Assembly (NCBI GenBank): GCA_022600805.1 | Contig: JAHZJR010000043.1 | Span: 1-37,254, forward strand | Direction: 5' to 3' | Source: Pseudomonadota bacterium | GTDB taxonomy: Bacteria > Pseudomonadota > Gammaproteobacteria > PS1 > Pseudothioglobaceae | DNA: 37,254 bases | Shown here: positions 1-10,275 of the stretch, one piece after another | Layout of the letters: the number at the start of each line of letters is the position of its first letter | Numbering within the stretch: position 1 is the stretch's first letter | Translations under genes and position numbers: made by a program | Notes under the pieces: generated by a model | Seen by the model: the letters and a program-made list of their open reading frames with translations, nothing else | What the model was told of the DNA's origin: nothing | Database searches by the model: none

Positions 1-12
1 CCGATCTACAAA

Positions 13-453
13 TTAAACCAAACTATCCATCGCTTGATTGGCTAATTCATCCGCCATATCATTACCTTCATTGCCGCTATGTCCTTTAACCCAATGCCAA
101 TGTACCGAATGCGTGCTATTAAGTTTATCAAGGCGTTGCCATAGATCAACATTCTTAACCGGCTTTTTAGCAGCTGTCTTCCAGTCTTTGGCTTTCCAGC
201 CTTTAATCCAATCATTAATACCGTGCATGACATACTTAGAATCGGTAAACAAGTCAATAGAAATATCCTTAGATTTAATCGCTTCCAATGCTTTAATGGC
301 TGCCAATAACTCCATGCGATTGTTTGTGGTGTTCTTTTCCCCGCCTTTTAGCTTCTTGTCGTGATCACCATATCTTAACCAAACACCCCAACCACCAACG
401 CCAGGATTACCTCTACAGCCGCCATCGGTATAAATAATTATTTTACTCATCAA
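13..453 (-). CDS. rnhA: Ribonuclease HI
   Basis: 146-aa ORF with RNase HI hallmarks: [57 protein letters not shown]. Confidence 0.97.
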   Translation of the reverse strand: MMSKIIIYTDGGCRGNPGVGGWGVWLRYGDHDKKLKGGEKNTTNNRMELLAAIKALEAIKSKDISIDLFTDSKYVMHGINDWIKGWKAKDWKTAAKKPVKNVDLWQRLDKLNSTHSVHWHWVKGHSGNEGNDMADELANQAMDSLV

Positions 454-507
454 TATTTTTTCCTATGCCACATCCGCATCGAGCATGCGTATCATTGTAT
501 TATTCTT

Positions 508-532
508 GGGTGATAGGCCTTGCCTGTCACCC
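508..532. other. Stem-loop (11-bp stem, one G-T wobble, 3-nt loop) overlapping the stop codon end of the amidotransferase gene
   Basis: GGGTGATAGGC-CTT-GCCTGTCACCC read directly. No clear U-tract follows it in the minus (gene) direction. Confidence 0.6.
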
Positions 533-2307
533 TATTTTCGATCTACGTTGGTTTGCAGCCAAAGCTCAAGTAGTGCCAAATGCCAAAGACGTGAGCCGTT
601 AAGTGCAGTCATGTATTGTTCTGGTTTGTTGATCACTTTTTGTACAAAAGTTTGATCAAACACCCCACGATTAATACAAGCACTAGAGGTTAGAATATCG
701 GCCATAAAATCTAAAAATTCACCACGAACATATTTGAGTGCTGGCATTGGAAAATACCCTTTCTTTCGGTCAATCACACTGTCAGGTAACAATCCTCTAG
801 AGATTTGTTTCAGCGGATGCTTACCCTCCTCGTTCATCTTTAAACTCGGCGGCATACTTAATGCATGTTCAACCAAATGATAATCCATAAATGGTACGCG
901 TGCCTCTAGCCCCCATGCCATCGTCATATTATCAACTCGTTTAACAGGATCATCAACAATTAAACGAGTAATATCGGTGCGGAATACCTTGTCCATAAAT
1001 TCATCAGCATTAGCTTTAGCAAATTCTTTATTAAGCCAATTTTGCGTATGATTGCCTGAATGGTATTTTTTATTAACTGTTTGCAAATATTCCTCATAGG
1101 GACGATCAACATAATGCTTAGAAAAACGCTCAACCTCGCTACCTGACTCTGCCTGCATACGCGGATACCAAAAATATCCAGCAAAAGCTTCATCGGCACC
1201 TTGACCAGATAACACCACTTTAATGTGCTTTGACACTTGTTCTGAAAGCAAATAGAATGCCACTGAATCCTGGCCAACCATTGGCTCATTCATGTTGGCC
1301 ACCGCCTCACCCAATCTTGGCAAAACTTGAGAATTGCTCACCACGTATTTTTCATGGCACGTGTTAAATTTATCTACAATTTGATCTGAGTATTCAAATT
1401 CTGAACCAGCTTCATCATCAATATCTTCAAAGCCAATTGAAAAAGTACGAATATCTTTATGCCCTGCCTCATGCAGTAAAGCCACCAATAATGAAGAATC
1501 TAGCCCGCCAGACAACAAAACGCCAATCGGCACATCAGCTGCATCCATACGCTTAAGCACCGCTTGACTAAGAAGCTCATGTGTGCGTTCAATATACTCA
1601 TCATTCGACAAGGCAATGGCGGGTCGCTGTGCTTTGGGCTGCCAATAAGTTTTTTCTTGAATAGTACCATTTGGTTTAATCACCAAAGTAGTGGCAGGTT
1701 TAATTTTTTTAACCCCTTCTAAAATCGTGTTTGGCGCTGGAACGACTGCATGTAAAGAAAGTTGTTGTTGCAAAGCCACAGAATTAATATCAGTATTTGC
1801 ACCAATAGCAATCAATGATTGAGTGCTTGAAGCAAAACTAAAAGCCTTGTCGGTTAAATTAAAATACAGAGGTTTAATACCCATACGATCACGTGCAACA
1901 AATAAATGCTGTTGTGACTTATCCCAAATACAAAAGGCAAACATGCCATCTAAATGTAGTACGCAATCCTCACCCCAATGGTGATACGCCTTGATAATGA
2001 CTTCAGTGTCTGAATGTGAGAAAAACTCATAACCTTGTTTAATTAAATCTGCGCGCAAAGATTTGTAGTTATAAATCGTGCCATTAAAAACCAGCACCAA
2101 ATCTAGCGTCTTATCCACCATGGGTTGTGCACCAAAATTTGATAAATCAATAATACTCAAACGCTGATGACCAAAACCAACTTGCTCGTGCAGCCATTCG
2201 CCAGATGCATCAGGTCCACGACGTGCAATCTTTTGCATCATGGTATTTAAATCCTGAGAAGCAACTGCTTGATTGTCAAATCTTAATTGTCCGCAAATAC
2301 CGCACAT
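532..2307 (-). CDS. asnO: Asparagine synthase-family glutamine amidotransferase, N-acetylglutaminylglutamine (NAGGN) amidotransferase type
   Basis: 591 aa; N-terminal Cys2 class II amidotransferase MCGICG, ATP-PPi synthetase motif LLSGGLDSSLLV, and segments recalled as typical of the NAGGN subfamily (LHAVVPAPNTIL, FSIGFED, LSGQGADEAFAGYFWYP). Confidence 0.8.
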   Translation of the reverse strand: MCGICGQLRFDNQAVASQDLNTMMQKIARRGPDASGEWLHEQVGFGHQRLSIIDLSNFGAQPMVDKTLDLVLVFNGTIYNYKSLRADLIKQGYEFFSHSDTEVIIKAYHHWGEDCVLHLDGMFAFCIWDKSQQHLFVARDRMGIKPLYFNLTDKAFSFASSTQSLIAIGANTDINSVALQQQLSLHAVVPAPNTILEGVKKIKPATTLVIKPNGTIQEKTYWQPKAQRPAIALSNDEYIERTHELLSQAVLKRMDAADVPIGVLLSGGLDSSLLVALLHEAGHKDIRTFSIGFEDIDDEAGSEFEYSDQIVDKFNTCHEKYVVSNSQVLPRLGEAVANMNEPMVGQDSVAFYLLSEQVSKHIKVVLSGQGADEAFAGYFWYPRMQAESGSEVERFSKHYVDRPYEEYLQTVNKKYHSGNHTQNWLNKEFAKANADEFMDKVFRTDITRLIVDDPVKRVDNMTMAWGLEARVPFMDYHLVEHALSMPPSLKMNEEGKHPLKQISRGLLPDSVIDRKKGYFPMPALKYVRGEFLDFMADILTSSACINRGVFDQTFVQKVINKPEQYMTALNGSRLWHLALLELWLQTNVDRK

Positions 2308-2326
2308 ATACTGAATAAAGAAAATG

Positions 2327-2342
2327 TAAAATAGCTATTTTA
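2327..2342. promoter_or_regulatory. Perfect 16-bp palindrome in the divergent asnO/leuC intergenic region
   Basis: TAAAATAGCTATTTTA equals its own reverse complement; it lies in the 54-bp gap between the divergent starts at 2307(-) and 2362(+). Confidence 0.5.
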
Positions 2343-2361
2343 GCAAGGTTTCAATCGATTT

Positions 2362-3762
2362 ATGCCACAAACACTTTACGACAAATTAATGAGCGCTCAC
2401 GTGGTGCGAGAAGAGGCAAATACAGCCCTAATCTATATTGACAGACAACTTATTCACGAGGTCACTTCCCCACAAGCATTTGAAGGCCTGGAGATGGCCA
2501 ATAGAAAACCGTGGCGCACGCAAGCCAGTATTGCTGTACCTGATCATAATGTGCCAACAACTGAGCGCTCAAGCGGTGTGAGTGGTATTCAGGATCCAAT
2601 CTCTAAATTGCAAATCGAAACACTAGACAAAAACTGTGAAACGTTCGGTATTAATGAAATTCACATGAATGATATTCGTCAAGGAATTGTTCATGTGGTT
2701 GGCCCTGAGCAAGGCGCTACCCTGCCAGGTATGAGTATTGTTTGTGGCGATTCGCATACCTCAACTCATGGTGCACTCGGTGCATTGGCATTTGGAATCG
2801 GCACCTCAGAAGTAGAACATGTTTTGGCAACAGGCTGTTTATGGCAAGCTAAATCTAAAAATTTAAAAATTGAAGTCAATGGCGAACTAAACGCACACGT
2901 CAGCGCCAAAGATGTGGCACTCTACATTATTGGTCAAATCGGCACTGCAGGCGGTACAGGTTTTGCCATTGAGTTTGCGGGCACAACCATTCAAAATTTA
3001 AGTATCGAAGGTCGCATGACTCTTTGTAATATGGCCATTGAAGCAGGCGCTCGCGTAGGCATGGTAGCAGTCGATGATAAAACCATTGAATACGTTAAAG
3101 GTCGTCCAATGGCGCCAACAGGCGATGAGTGGGATCAAGCGCTTAGCTATTGGAGCACACTGCATTCTGATGCAGGTGCGCACTTTGATCAAGTAGTTAG
3201 TATTGATGCGCAAGATATCAAATCACAAGTAACATGGGGTACCTCTCCTGAGATGGTTATTGCGGTTGATGGCAGTACGCCAGATCCAACTCAAGAATCT
3301 GATTCTGTTAAGGCGGAAGGTATTCGTAATGCACTTGATTATATTCACCTAACAGCCAATACACCGATTAACACGGTTACTATCGATAAGGTTTTTATCG
3401 GCTCTTGTACTAACTCTCGTATTGAGGATTTGCGCGTAGCAGCTGCTGTTGCCAAAGGCAATCATGTGGCTGACAACATCAAACTAGCCTTAGTTGTGCC
3501 TGGCTCTGGCCTAATTAAACAACAGGCGGAATCAGAAGGCTTGGATAAGATATTTACGGATGCGGGGTTTGAATGGCGCGAAGCGGGCTGTTCAATGTGT
3601 TTGGCAATGAATGCAGATAAACTTGAGCCTGGCGAGCGCTGTGCTTCCACCTCAAATCGCAACTTTGAAGGTCGCCAAGGTCAAGGCTCATTCACTCATT
3701 TGGTGAGTCCTGCTATTGCGGCGGCGAGTGCCATTGCTGGTCATTTTTCGGAGGTAAAATAA
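2362..3762 (+). CDS. leuC: 3-isopropylmalate dehydratase large subunit
   Basis: 466 aa aconitase-family; [70 protein letters not shown]. Confidence 0.97.
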   Translation: MPQTLYDKLMSAHVVREEANTALIYIDRQLIHEVTSPQAFEGLEMANRKPWRTQASIAVPDHNVPTTERSSGVSGIQDPISKLQIETLDKNCETFGINEIHMNDIRQGIVHVVGPEQGATLPGMSIVCGDSHTSTHGALGALAFGIGTSEVEHVLATGCLWQAKSKNLKIEVNGELNAHVSAKDVALYIIGQIGTAGGTGFAIEFAGTTIQNLSIEGRMTLCNMAIEAGARVGMVAVDDKTIEYVKGRPMAPTGDEWDQALSYWSTLHSDAGAHFDQVVSIDAQDIKSQVTWGTSPEMVIAVDGSTPDPTQESDSVKAEGIRNALDYIHLTANTPINTVTIDKVFIGSCTNSRIEDLRVAAAVAKGNHVADNIKLALVVPGSGLIKQQAESEGLDKIFTDAGFEWREAGCSMCLAMNADKLEPGERCASTSNRNFEGRQGQGSFTHLVSPAIAAASAIAGHFSEVK

Positions 3763-4379
3763 TGCAAGCTTTTAAAACCCTAACATCAATTGCTACACCA
3801 CTTGACCGTGCAAATGTTGATACCGACGCCATTATTCCTAAGCAATTTTTAAAATCAATTAAACGTTCTGGCTTTGGTCCTAATTTATTTGATGAATGGC
3901 GCTATCTAGATCATGGCGAAGTGGGCATGGATAATTCAAAACGTCCACTTAATCCAGATTTTGTTTTAAATAAAGACGAATACCAAGGGGCACAAATTCT
4001 ATTAGCCCGTGAAAACTTTGGTTGCGGTTCATCTAGAGAGCACGCGCCGTGGGCACTAGAAGATTATGGCTTTAGAGCCATTATTGCCCCAAGTTTTGCT
4101 GATATTTTTTACAACAATTGTTTTAAAAATGGCATTTTACCCATCGTTCAAAGTAATGATATTTTGGATGAATTGTTCGCCTTTAAAGGCGAGATAACCA
4201 TTGATCTTGAATCACAAAACATTCATGCTAATGATAAAAACTACACTTTTGAGGTCGATGCAGAGCGTAAACGTCGCCTAATCAATGGCCTAGACGATAT
4301 TGGATTAACGCTACAATACCAAGATGAGATAAAATCATTTGAGCAAAAGTATTTCCAAAAATACACTTGGTTAAACTAA
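3762..4379 (+). CDS. leuD: 3-isopropylmalate dehydratase small subunit
   Basis: 205 aa; [35 protein letters not shown]; start overlaps the leuC stop (TAATG). Confidence 0.97.
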   Translation: MQAFKTLTSIATPLDRANVDTDAIIPKQFLKSIKRSGFGPNLFDEWRYLDHGEVGMDNSKRPLNPDFVLNKDEYQGAQILLARENFGCGSSREHAPWALEDYGFRAIIAPSFADIFYNNCFKNGILPIVQSNDILDELFAFKGEITIDLESQNIHANDKNYTFEVDAERKRRLINGLDDIGLTLQYQDEIKSFEQKYFQKYTWLN

Positions 4380-4424
4380 TTTCATTCTAGCATTGAATAC
4401 AGGTGTGAAAAAAAATAAGAAAAT

Positions 4425-5015
4425 ATGATTGGTCGCCTAACTGGAAAAATTTTAGAAAAAAACCCACCTGAAGTGCTGTTAGAAGTCGGTGGTATTGGCT
4501 ATGAAATACTGTGTCCGATGTCGAGTTTTTATGAAATGGGTCAGAGTACAGAGCTCTCACTGCATACACATTTCCACGTTAAAGAAGATGCTCAAACCTT
4601 GTACGGCTTTATTTCTCAAGATGAAAAAACCCTCTTTAGAGAGCTAATACGTGTAAATGGTGTTGGGCCAAAAGTTGCGCTGGCTATTCTCTCGCATCTC
4701 AACATTGCATCATTGATGAATGCCGTTGCTAATGAAGACGATACCTTACTCGCCAAAACCCCAGGTATTGGCAAGAAAACCGCACAAAAGCTTATTGTTG
4801 AGCTTAAAGATCGCCTAGCTAAACTTGAATTGCAAGGCTCAAATCATCAAGTAATTACCGCCAGTGCCAACATTAATCCAAACACTCAAAAAGCGGCTCA
4901 GGCTTTACAGGCGCTTGGCTTTAAAACCAAAGAAGCTGAAAAAATGCTTAGTGCTATTAAGGATGATACGCTATCAACAGAAGAGCTTATTCGTCAAGCG
5001 CTGCAAAATAAATAA
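4425..5015 (+). CDS. ruvA: Holliday junction branch migration protein RuvA
   Basis: 196 aa; MIGRLTGKILEK start, VNGVGPKVALAIL and TPGIGKKTAQKLIVELKDRL helix-hairpin-helix motifs. Confidence 0.97.
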   Translation: MIGRLTGKILEKNPPEVLLEVGGIGYEILCPMSSFYEMGQSTELSLHTHFHVKEDAQTLYGFISQDEKTLFRELIRVNGVGPKVALAILSHLNIASLMNAVANEDDTLLAKTPGIGKKTAQKLIVELKDRLAKLELQGSNHQVITASANINPNTQKAAQALQALGFKTKEAEKMLSAIKDDTLSTEELIRQALQNK

Positions 5016-5184
5016 AGCTGATCAAAGTACAAAAATAACGCAATTAAGAAAATTTTCCAATTTTTTTAATCGTGCTTTTTTATCAGTCTTTCTTACTCAA
5101 AAGTACCACAAAAACGCCAAAAAATTGAATTTATAGCCAAAAACAAGGGTTTTTAAGAGTGTTTTCGTAATAAAAGTGAATTTA

Positions 5185-5241
5185 TTTTGGATTTTTTAAA
5201 AAAAACCACAACTAAATGTACGATTTTAAAAAAATCCTAAA
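5185..5241. terminator. Candidate AT-rich inverted repeat in the convergent ruvA/RND intergenic region
   Basis: TTTTGGATTTTTT (5185-5197) and AAAAAATCCTAAA (5229-5241) pair with one mismatch; located between convergent 3' ends. Confidence 0.35.
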
Positions 5242-5266
5242 TTTTTGAATAGAAAAATATGTAAAA

Positions 5267-8200
5267 TTAAGTGTTTTTTAGTTTGTTTTTGAATTTTTCA
5301 AACCAATCGATAAATTCCACATTGATTAAATACAAACATGGTAGCAATACTAGTGTCATTAGCGTACCAAATAGCAATCCGTAGCCGAGTGCAAGCGCCA
5401 TCGGTTGCAAGAGGTGATCTATACCACCGATGCCATAAGCCAATGGAATAATACCCGCCAATGTGGTCAGACTCGTTAATACAACAGCGCGCAATCTATC
5501 TCTAGTACCTTTGACGATCCATTGATGAATTGACATCTTATCAAGCGCTTTTTTCTTTAAATAATTTAAATGTGAAACCAACACCAATGAATCATTAACA
5601 ATCACGCCAACTAGCGCCAAAACACCCAAAATGGCAAAAAAGCTGAGTGCCTCTGAGTGCAGGAAAAATGCCCAAATAACACCGATCACTGAAAACGGAA
5701 TAGCGCTAAGAATGAGTAATGGCTGGGTGTAGGAGTTAAACAACAACACCAATAGCAAAAATATGCCAAAAACTGCCATGACAAACGCCTGCTTAAAGCT
5801 GTCCATGGATTTCATGGTTTCTTTTGCACCGCCCTCTGAAATCGCACGAACTGATGGAAAATTGGCCTCTAACTCAAGTTGAGATAAAGCAGCCTCCATC
5901 ACCTCGCTAGTGCTGGTTTTTTCATCATCAATACTAGCGCTTAGCAAAATAGATCTAAGGCCGTTGTAATGGTTAAAATCTGGCTCACCGACAATTTCAC
6001 GAATACTAGAGAAGTTAGCCAAAGGTACAACTCGACCCTTTTGATTGATCACTTTTAAAGATCTTATAAAAGCTTCTGATTGCTGCAAACCTCCTAGGTA
6101 AATTCGAAAATTAATATCGTTTTGCCCTTCACGAATGTTAGTGACATCAATACCAGTAAAAGCTGCGCGAAGATAGCGATTAACGGTTGAAAAATCAATA
6201 TCAAGACGAGCCATTTTTTCAAAATCAAGCTTTACTTCGATACGATCTTTTCCTGGTTCATCATCACGCTGAACATTATCAACGCCATTAAGATTGAGTA
6301 AAATTTGCTCTAATTTATCAGCCGCTTGCTGATTTTCACCATCTACTTGACTAATTAAGTTAATTTCCACATCTTCACCTTGCGGCGGACCTGGGCGTTT
6401 TACAGAAAATTTCAACTTCTCCACTTGATCAATTTCTTTAGCATTAGCTTTTAGCGCTTTTAAAATGGCTTTTGAGTCTCGATCACGTTGTGAAGATGGC
6501 AACAACTCAATGGTAAATTTTGCCTTATGGCTAAAATATTTACCCACATCAGTGGTAACTGATAACAAATCATCGCCTACCGTCTGGATAATTAATGCCT
6601 CAACTTGCTGAGCCTTGGCTTCGGTATTGGCTAGCGAAGAACCAACATTCATAGTTAGGCGCGCATTAATAGTATCCACGCCCACCGAAGGAAACAAGGT
6701 AAACTTCATTTGTGTACTGGCAAAAATCAACGAAAACACCAGTAACACACTAAATAGGCCGATCACAATGTAGCGAAGTTTTAACACCTTAGTTAAAAAC
6801 TGCTCAAATTTATCTTCAAAATATTCAAACCAATTGTGTTTTTTTTGCTTCTCGTTTGAGCCAGCTAAATGTGCAGGCAAGGCGAGTGACACTTCTAAAA
6901 ATGACAAACTCAGCGCAAAAATAACCACTAAAGGAATTACATAAATAAATTTACCCATCGTGCCTTCCATTAAAAACATGGAAGAAAATGCCAGCACGGT
7001 TGTTAAAATAGTGGTGACCACAGGCATAATCACTCGCTTAAAACCGTGAACGGCAGATTGAAATTTATTCTCGCCCATTTGCTTGTAGTGATGGATACTT
7101 TCCGCCACAATAATCGAGTCATCCACCACAATACCGAGCACTAAAATCATCGCCGCCAGTGAGACTAAATTAATCGTCTCGCCTGTAACGCCGAGCAGTG
7201 CTACTGTACCAAGTAAACTAACTGGCAAGCTAACTGCTACCCAAAAAGCTGTTTTAAATGATAAAAATGCGCCGAGAACCACCAATACCAACAGTAATCC
7301 AATTAAGCCGTTGTTAGTGACAATATCTAATCGATTGCGTACATATTTAGATAAATCAGACGAATAAAAAATATCCAACTGATCGTTGTACTTGGCACGG
7401 GTTTTATCCATATGTGCTTTAACCAAATCAACCGTAGTAATAACGTCAGCTTGCGCTTGTTTTTTAACTTGAAGAATAAAGCCTTTTTTACCATTCACTC
7501 GCACAATGGACTTTTCTTCAACATTGCCAGACTCCACCACGGCAATATCTTTAAGTCTTACCACCAAACCTTCAAAAGTAGACTTAACAATCACTTCACC
7601 AACATCCGTTGCAGCGTCAAATTTGGACAAGACAACAATGGTTTTTTCATGCTGTTGATGATGATTGCTGCCCACGGTATAACGCTGATTACGCTGGCTA
7701 ATAGCGCTCATAACTTGCGGCAGAGAGAGCTCGTACTGATAAAGCTTTTCTGGGTCAATATGTATTTGAATCTCTTTATCCAAATAGCCTTGCTTAGCCA
7801 CCTCTGAAACCCCTTCAATCAAGGCCACTGACTTAGCCACACCATCCACCACATCTCGAAGCTGTGCATAGCTTAAACTCTCACTACCTAAGCTAATTTT
7901 AAGAATGCTTTTTCTAGAGGTTTTAAAATCAGTTACCCGAGGCAAATCCACCACTTCTTCAGGTAATGATTTAATGCGATTAACACCGTTACGAATTTCT
8001 TGTTTGAGTTCAGATAAATCGCTTACATCTTGCGAGAGTGTTACCACAATCGAAGAAGTGCCTGCGCGCGAGGTTGAGGTAAATTTATCAATACCTGAAA
8101 TATCACTAAGCTCATCTTCAATGACATTAGTAATATTTTGCTCAACATCTTCTGGAGATGCCCCTGGATAGCTAGTAACAATAGACATAATTTCAAAATC

Positions 8201-8323
8201 CACTGCTGGAAATTGATCACGCTGTATATTATTAAGACTAAGTAATCCGAGTGCAATGACACTGATGGTAAACACCAGCGCTAGCTTTTTCTGCTTAACT
8301 AAAAATTCAAGAAAACCATTCAT
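5267..8323 (-). CDS. RND-superfamily efflux permease (AcrB/HAE1-like)
   Basis: 1018 aa; two repeats of large extracytoplasmic plus TM segments; YPGASPEDVEQNIT, GIVVDDSIIVAES, GVIVNDSLVLVSH. Confidence 0.93.
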   Translation of the reverse strand: MNGFLEFLVKQKKLALVFTISVIALGLLSLNNIQRDQFPAVDFEIMSIVTSYPGASPEDVEQNITNVIEDELSDISGIDKFTSTSRAGTSSIVVTLSQDVSDLSELKQEIRNGVNRIKSLPEEVVDLPRVTDFKTSRKSILKISLGSESLSYAQLRDVVDGVAKSVALIEGVSEVAKQGYLDKEIQIHIDPEKLYQYELSLPQVMSAISQRNQRYTVGSNHHQQHEKTIVVLSKFDAATDVGEVIVKSTFEGLVVRLKDIAVVESGNVEEKSIVRVNGKKGFILQVKKQAQADVITTVDLVKAHMDKTRAKYNDQLDIFYSSDLSKYVRNRLDIVTNNGLIGLLLVLVVLGAFLSFKTAFWVAVSLPVSLLGTVALLGVTGETINLVSLAAMILVLGIVVDDSIIVAESIHHYKQMGENKFQSAVHGFKRVIMPVVTTILTTVLAFSSMFLMEGTMGKFIYVIPLVVIFALSLSFLEVSLALPAHLAGSNEKQKKHNWFEYFEDKFEQFLTKVLKLRYIVIGLFSVLLVFSLIFASTQMKFTLFPSVGVDTINARLTMNVGSSLANTEAKAQQVEALIIQTVGDDLLSVTTDVGKYFSHKAKFTIELLPSSQRDRDSKAILKALKANAKEIDQVEKLKFSVKRPGPPQGEDVEINLISQVDGENQQAADKLEQILLNLNGVDNVQRDDEPGKDRIEVKLDFEKMARLDIDFSTVNRYLRAAFTGIDVTNIREGQNDINFRIYLGGLQQSEAFIRSLKVINQKGRVVPLANFSSIREIVGEPDFNHYNGLRSILLSASIDDEKTSTSEVMEAALSQLELEANFPSVRAISEGGAKETMKSMDSFKQAFVMAVFGIFLLLVLLFNSYTQPLLILSAIPFSVIGVIWAFFLHSEALSFFAILGVLALVGVIVNDSLVLVSHLNYLKKKALDKMSIHQWIVKGTRDRLRAVVLTSLTTLAGIIPLAYGIGGIDHLLQPMALALGYGLLFGTLMTLVLLPCLYLINVEFIDWFEKFKNKLKNT

Positions 8324-8379
8324 AGTGCAACAGTATACCCAAGCTTAAAAAAAGTTTAAACTCAAGCCATCAAGATTTT

Positions 8380-10185
8380 TTATCGTGCGCGTTTACGCTC
8401 AACTTCTTTTAATAAACGCTTACGAATACGGGTAAAGTTTGGTGTTACTTCTACCAACTCATCATCATCAATAAACTCTAAAGCTTGCTCAAGATCTAGC
8501 TTGATAGCTGGCGTTAGCGATACCGCCTCATCCGTACCCGAAGCACGAACGTTAGTCAGCTGCTTACCCTTCATTACATTAATCACTAAGTCTTTATCGC
8601 GTGCATGAATACCCACAACCATACCTTCGTACACGTCGGTATTATGCTCTACAAAGAATTTGCCCGATTTTTGCAAGTTAAAGATAGCATAAGCAACTGC
8701 CTTACCTTGGTTCATTGAGATGAGCGAGCCGTTCGAACGCTGACCAATATCACCTGGTTTTTGTGGCTTGTATTCATCAAACGTTGAGTTCATTAAGCCA
8801 GTACCAGTTGTGGCTGTTAAAAACTCAGTTCTAAAACCAATCAAACCACGTGCTGGGATATTAAAGTCAAGCTTAACACGGCCATTCCCATCAGGCTCCA
8901 TATTGGTAAGCTCGGCTTTACGCTCGCCCAATTTTTCCATGACTGTGCCTTGATGCTGAGACTCAACATCAATGCTTAAATCTTCAAACGGCTCGCAAAT
9001 AACACCATCAATCTCTCTAAGAATTACTTGCGGACGACCCACAGCCAACTCAAAACCTTCACGACGCATGGTCTCAATTAGCACTGATAAGTGCAATTCA
9101 CCACGGCCTGAAACTAAAAACTCAGATGGATCTGCTGTGTCTTCAACACGTAGTGCTACGTTGTAAATTAATTCTTTATCAAGACGATCACGAATATTTC
9201 TAGAAGTAATAAACTTACCATCTTGGCCGGCAAATGGCGAATCATTAACTCTAAATGCCATGGATACTGTTGGCTCGTCAACACTGAGTGGTGGTAGCGC
9301 CTCGATGGTTTCCGGATCACAAATAGTGTCAGAAATTGAAATGCCTTCAATACCTGTAATACAAGCAATATTACCTGCTTCAGATGAATTAATATCCACC
9401 TTATCCAAACCTAAAAATCCTTGTAAGTTAGCAATCTTGGCTTTTCTTTCAACGCCATCAGCGCCCACAACAACCACTTGCTGATTTTTCTTAATCGTAC
9501 CACGCGTAACACGACCAATACCAATAGCGCCTACAAATGATGAATAATCAAGTGCGGTAATTTGCATTTGCAATGGTGCGTTAATATCTACTTCTGGTGC
9601 GGCTACTTTTTCCACAATTGTTTCAAACATTGGCAGCATATCACCTTCGCGAACGCCGTCTTCTAGTGTGGCATAACCGTTAATACTTGAAGCATAAATA
9701 ATTGGGAAATCAAGCTGCTCATCGGTTGCGCCAAGCTGGTCAAATAAGTCAAATACTTGGTCGATAACCCAATCAGGTCTAGCCGCATCTTTATCAATCT
9801 TATTAATAACAACAATCGGGCTTAGACCTTGATCGAAGGCTTTTTTCGTCACAAATCGTGTTTGTGGCATTGGACCTTCTTGCGCATCAACTAGCAACAA
9901 CACCGAATCAACCATTGATAATACACGCTCAACTTCACCACCAAAATCGGCGTGTCCCGGGGTGTCAACAATATTAATATGGTAATCTTTCCATTTAATG
10001 GCAGTATTCTTAGAAGAGATGGTAATGCCACGCTCTTTTTCAAGATCGTTAGAATCCATCATACGGTCGGTTGACTCAAAGCGCTCATCAAATGTTTCTG
10101 ATTGCTCCAATAGTTTATCAACCAAAGTAGTTTTACCGTGGTCAACGTGGGCAATAATAGCGATATTTCTAAGTTTAGTGTTCAT
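8380..10185 (-). CDS. typA: Ribosome-associated translational GTPase TypA/BipA
   Basis: 601 aa; [62 protein letters not shown]-terminal TypA region. Confidence 0.97.
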   Translation of the reverse strand: MNTKLRNIAIIAHVDHGKTTLVDKLLEQSETFDERFESTDRMMDSNDLEKERGITISSKNTAIKWKDYHINIVDTPGHADFGGEVERVLSMVDSVLLLVDAQEGPMPQTRFVTKKAFDQGLSPIVVINKIDKDAARPDWVIDQVFDLFDQLGATDEQLDFPIIYASSINGYATLEDGVREGDMLPMFETIVEKVAAPEVDINAPLQMQITALDYSSFVGAIGIGRVTRGTIKKNQQVVVVGADGVERKAKIANLQGFLGLDKVDINSSEAGNIACITGIEGISISDTICDPETIEALPPLSVDEPTVSMAFRVNDSPFAGQDGKFITSRNIRDRLDKELIYNVALRVEDTADPSEFLVSGRGELHLSVLIETMRREGFELAVGRPQVILREIDGVICEPFEDLSIDVESQHQGTVMEKLGERKAELTNMEPDGNGRVKLDFNIPARGLIGFRTEFLTATTGTGLMNSTFDEYKPQKPGDIGQRSNGSLISMNQGKAVAYAIFNLQKSGKFFVEHNTDVYEGMVVGIHARDKDLVINVMKGKQLTNVRASGTDEAVSLTPAIKLDLEQALEFIDDDELVEVTPNFTRIRKRLLKEVERKRAR

Positions 10186-10275
10186 GCGTTTGAGGAAGAT
10201 TCGAAAAAGACACTATTATCCCCTAACTCTCCTATAATATTATGATTTATTAATGTGAATCAATCACTTAAGATT

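Noticed and set aside
38-364. 108-aa plus-strand ORF antisense to rnhA
   Set aside because: rnhA on the other strand has unmistakable catalytic motifs; the antisense product ([22 protein letters not shown]...) looks like a shadow translation.
4864-5136. 90-aa ORF overlapping the ruvA 3' end and running into the AT-rich gap
   Set aside because: Mostly an out-of-frame reading of ruvA (Lys/Leu/Arg-rich), with no independent support.
7412-7807. 131-aa plus-strand ORF inside the RND gene
   Set aside because: Fully antisense to a well-supported conserved CDS, low-complexity composition, no recognisable motif; a typical shadow ORF.
10233-10242. ATAATATTAT-type short palindrome and TATAAT in the typA/rlmE gap
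   Set aside because: Probably just -10 promoter-like sequence; too short and AT-only to be a distinct element, and no convincing -35.
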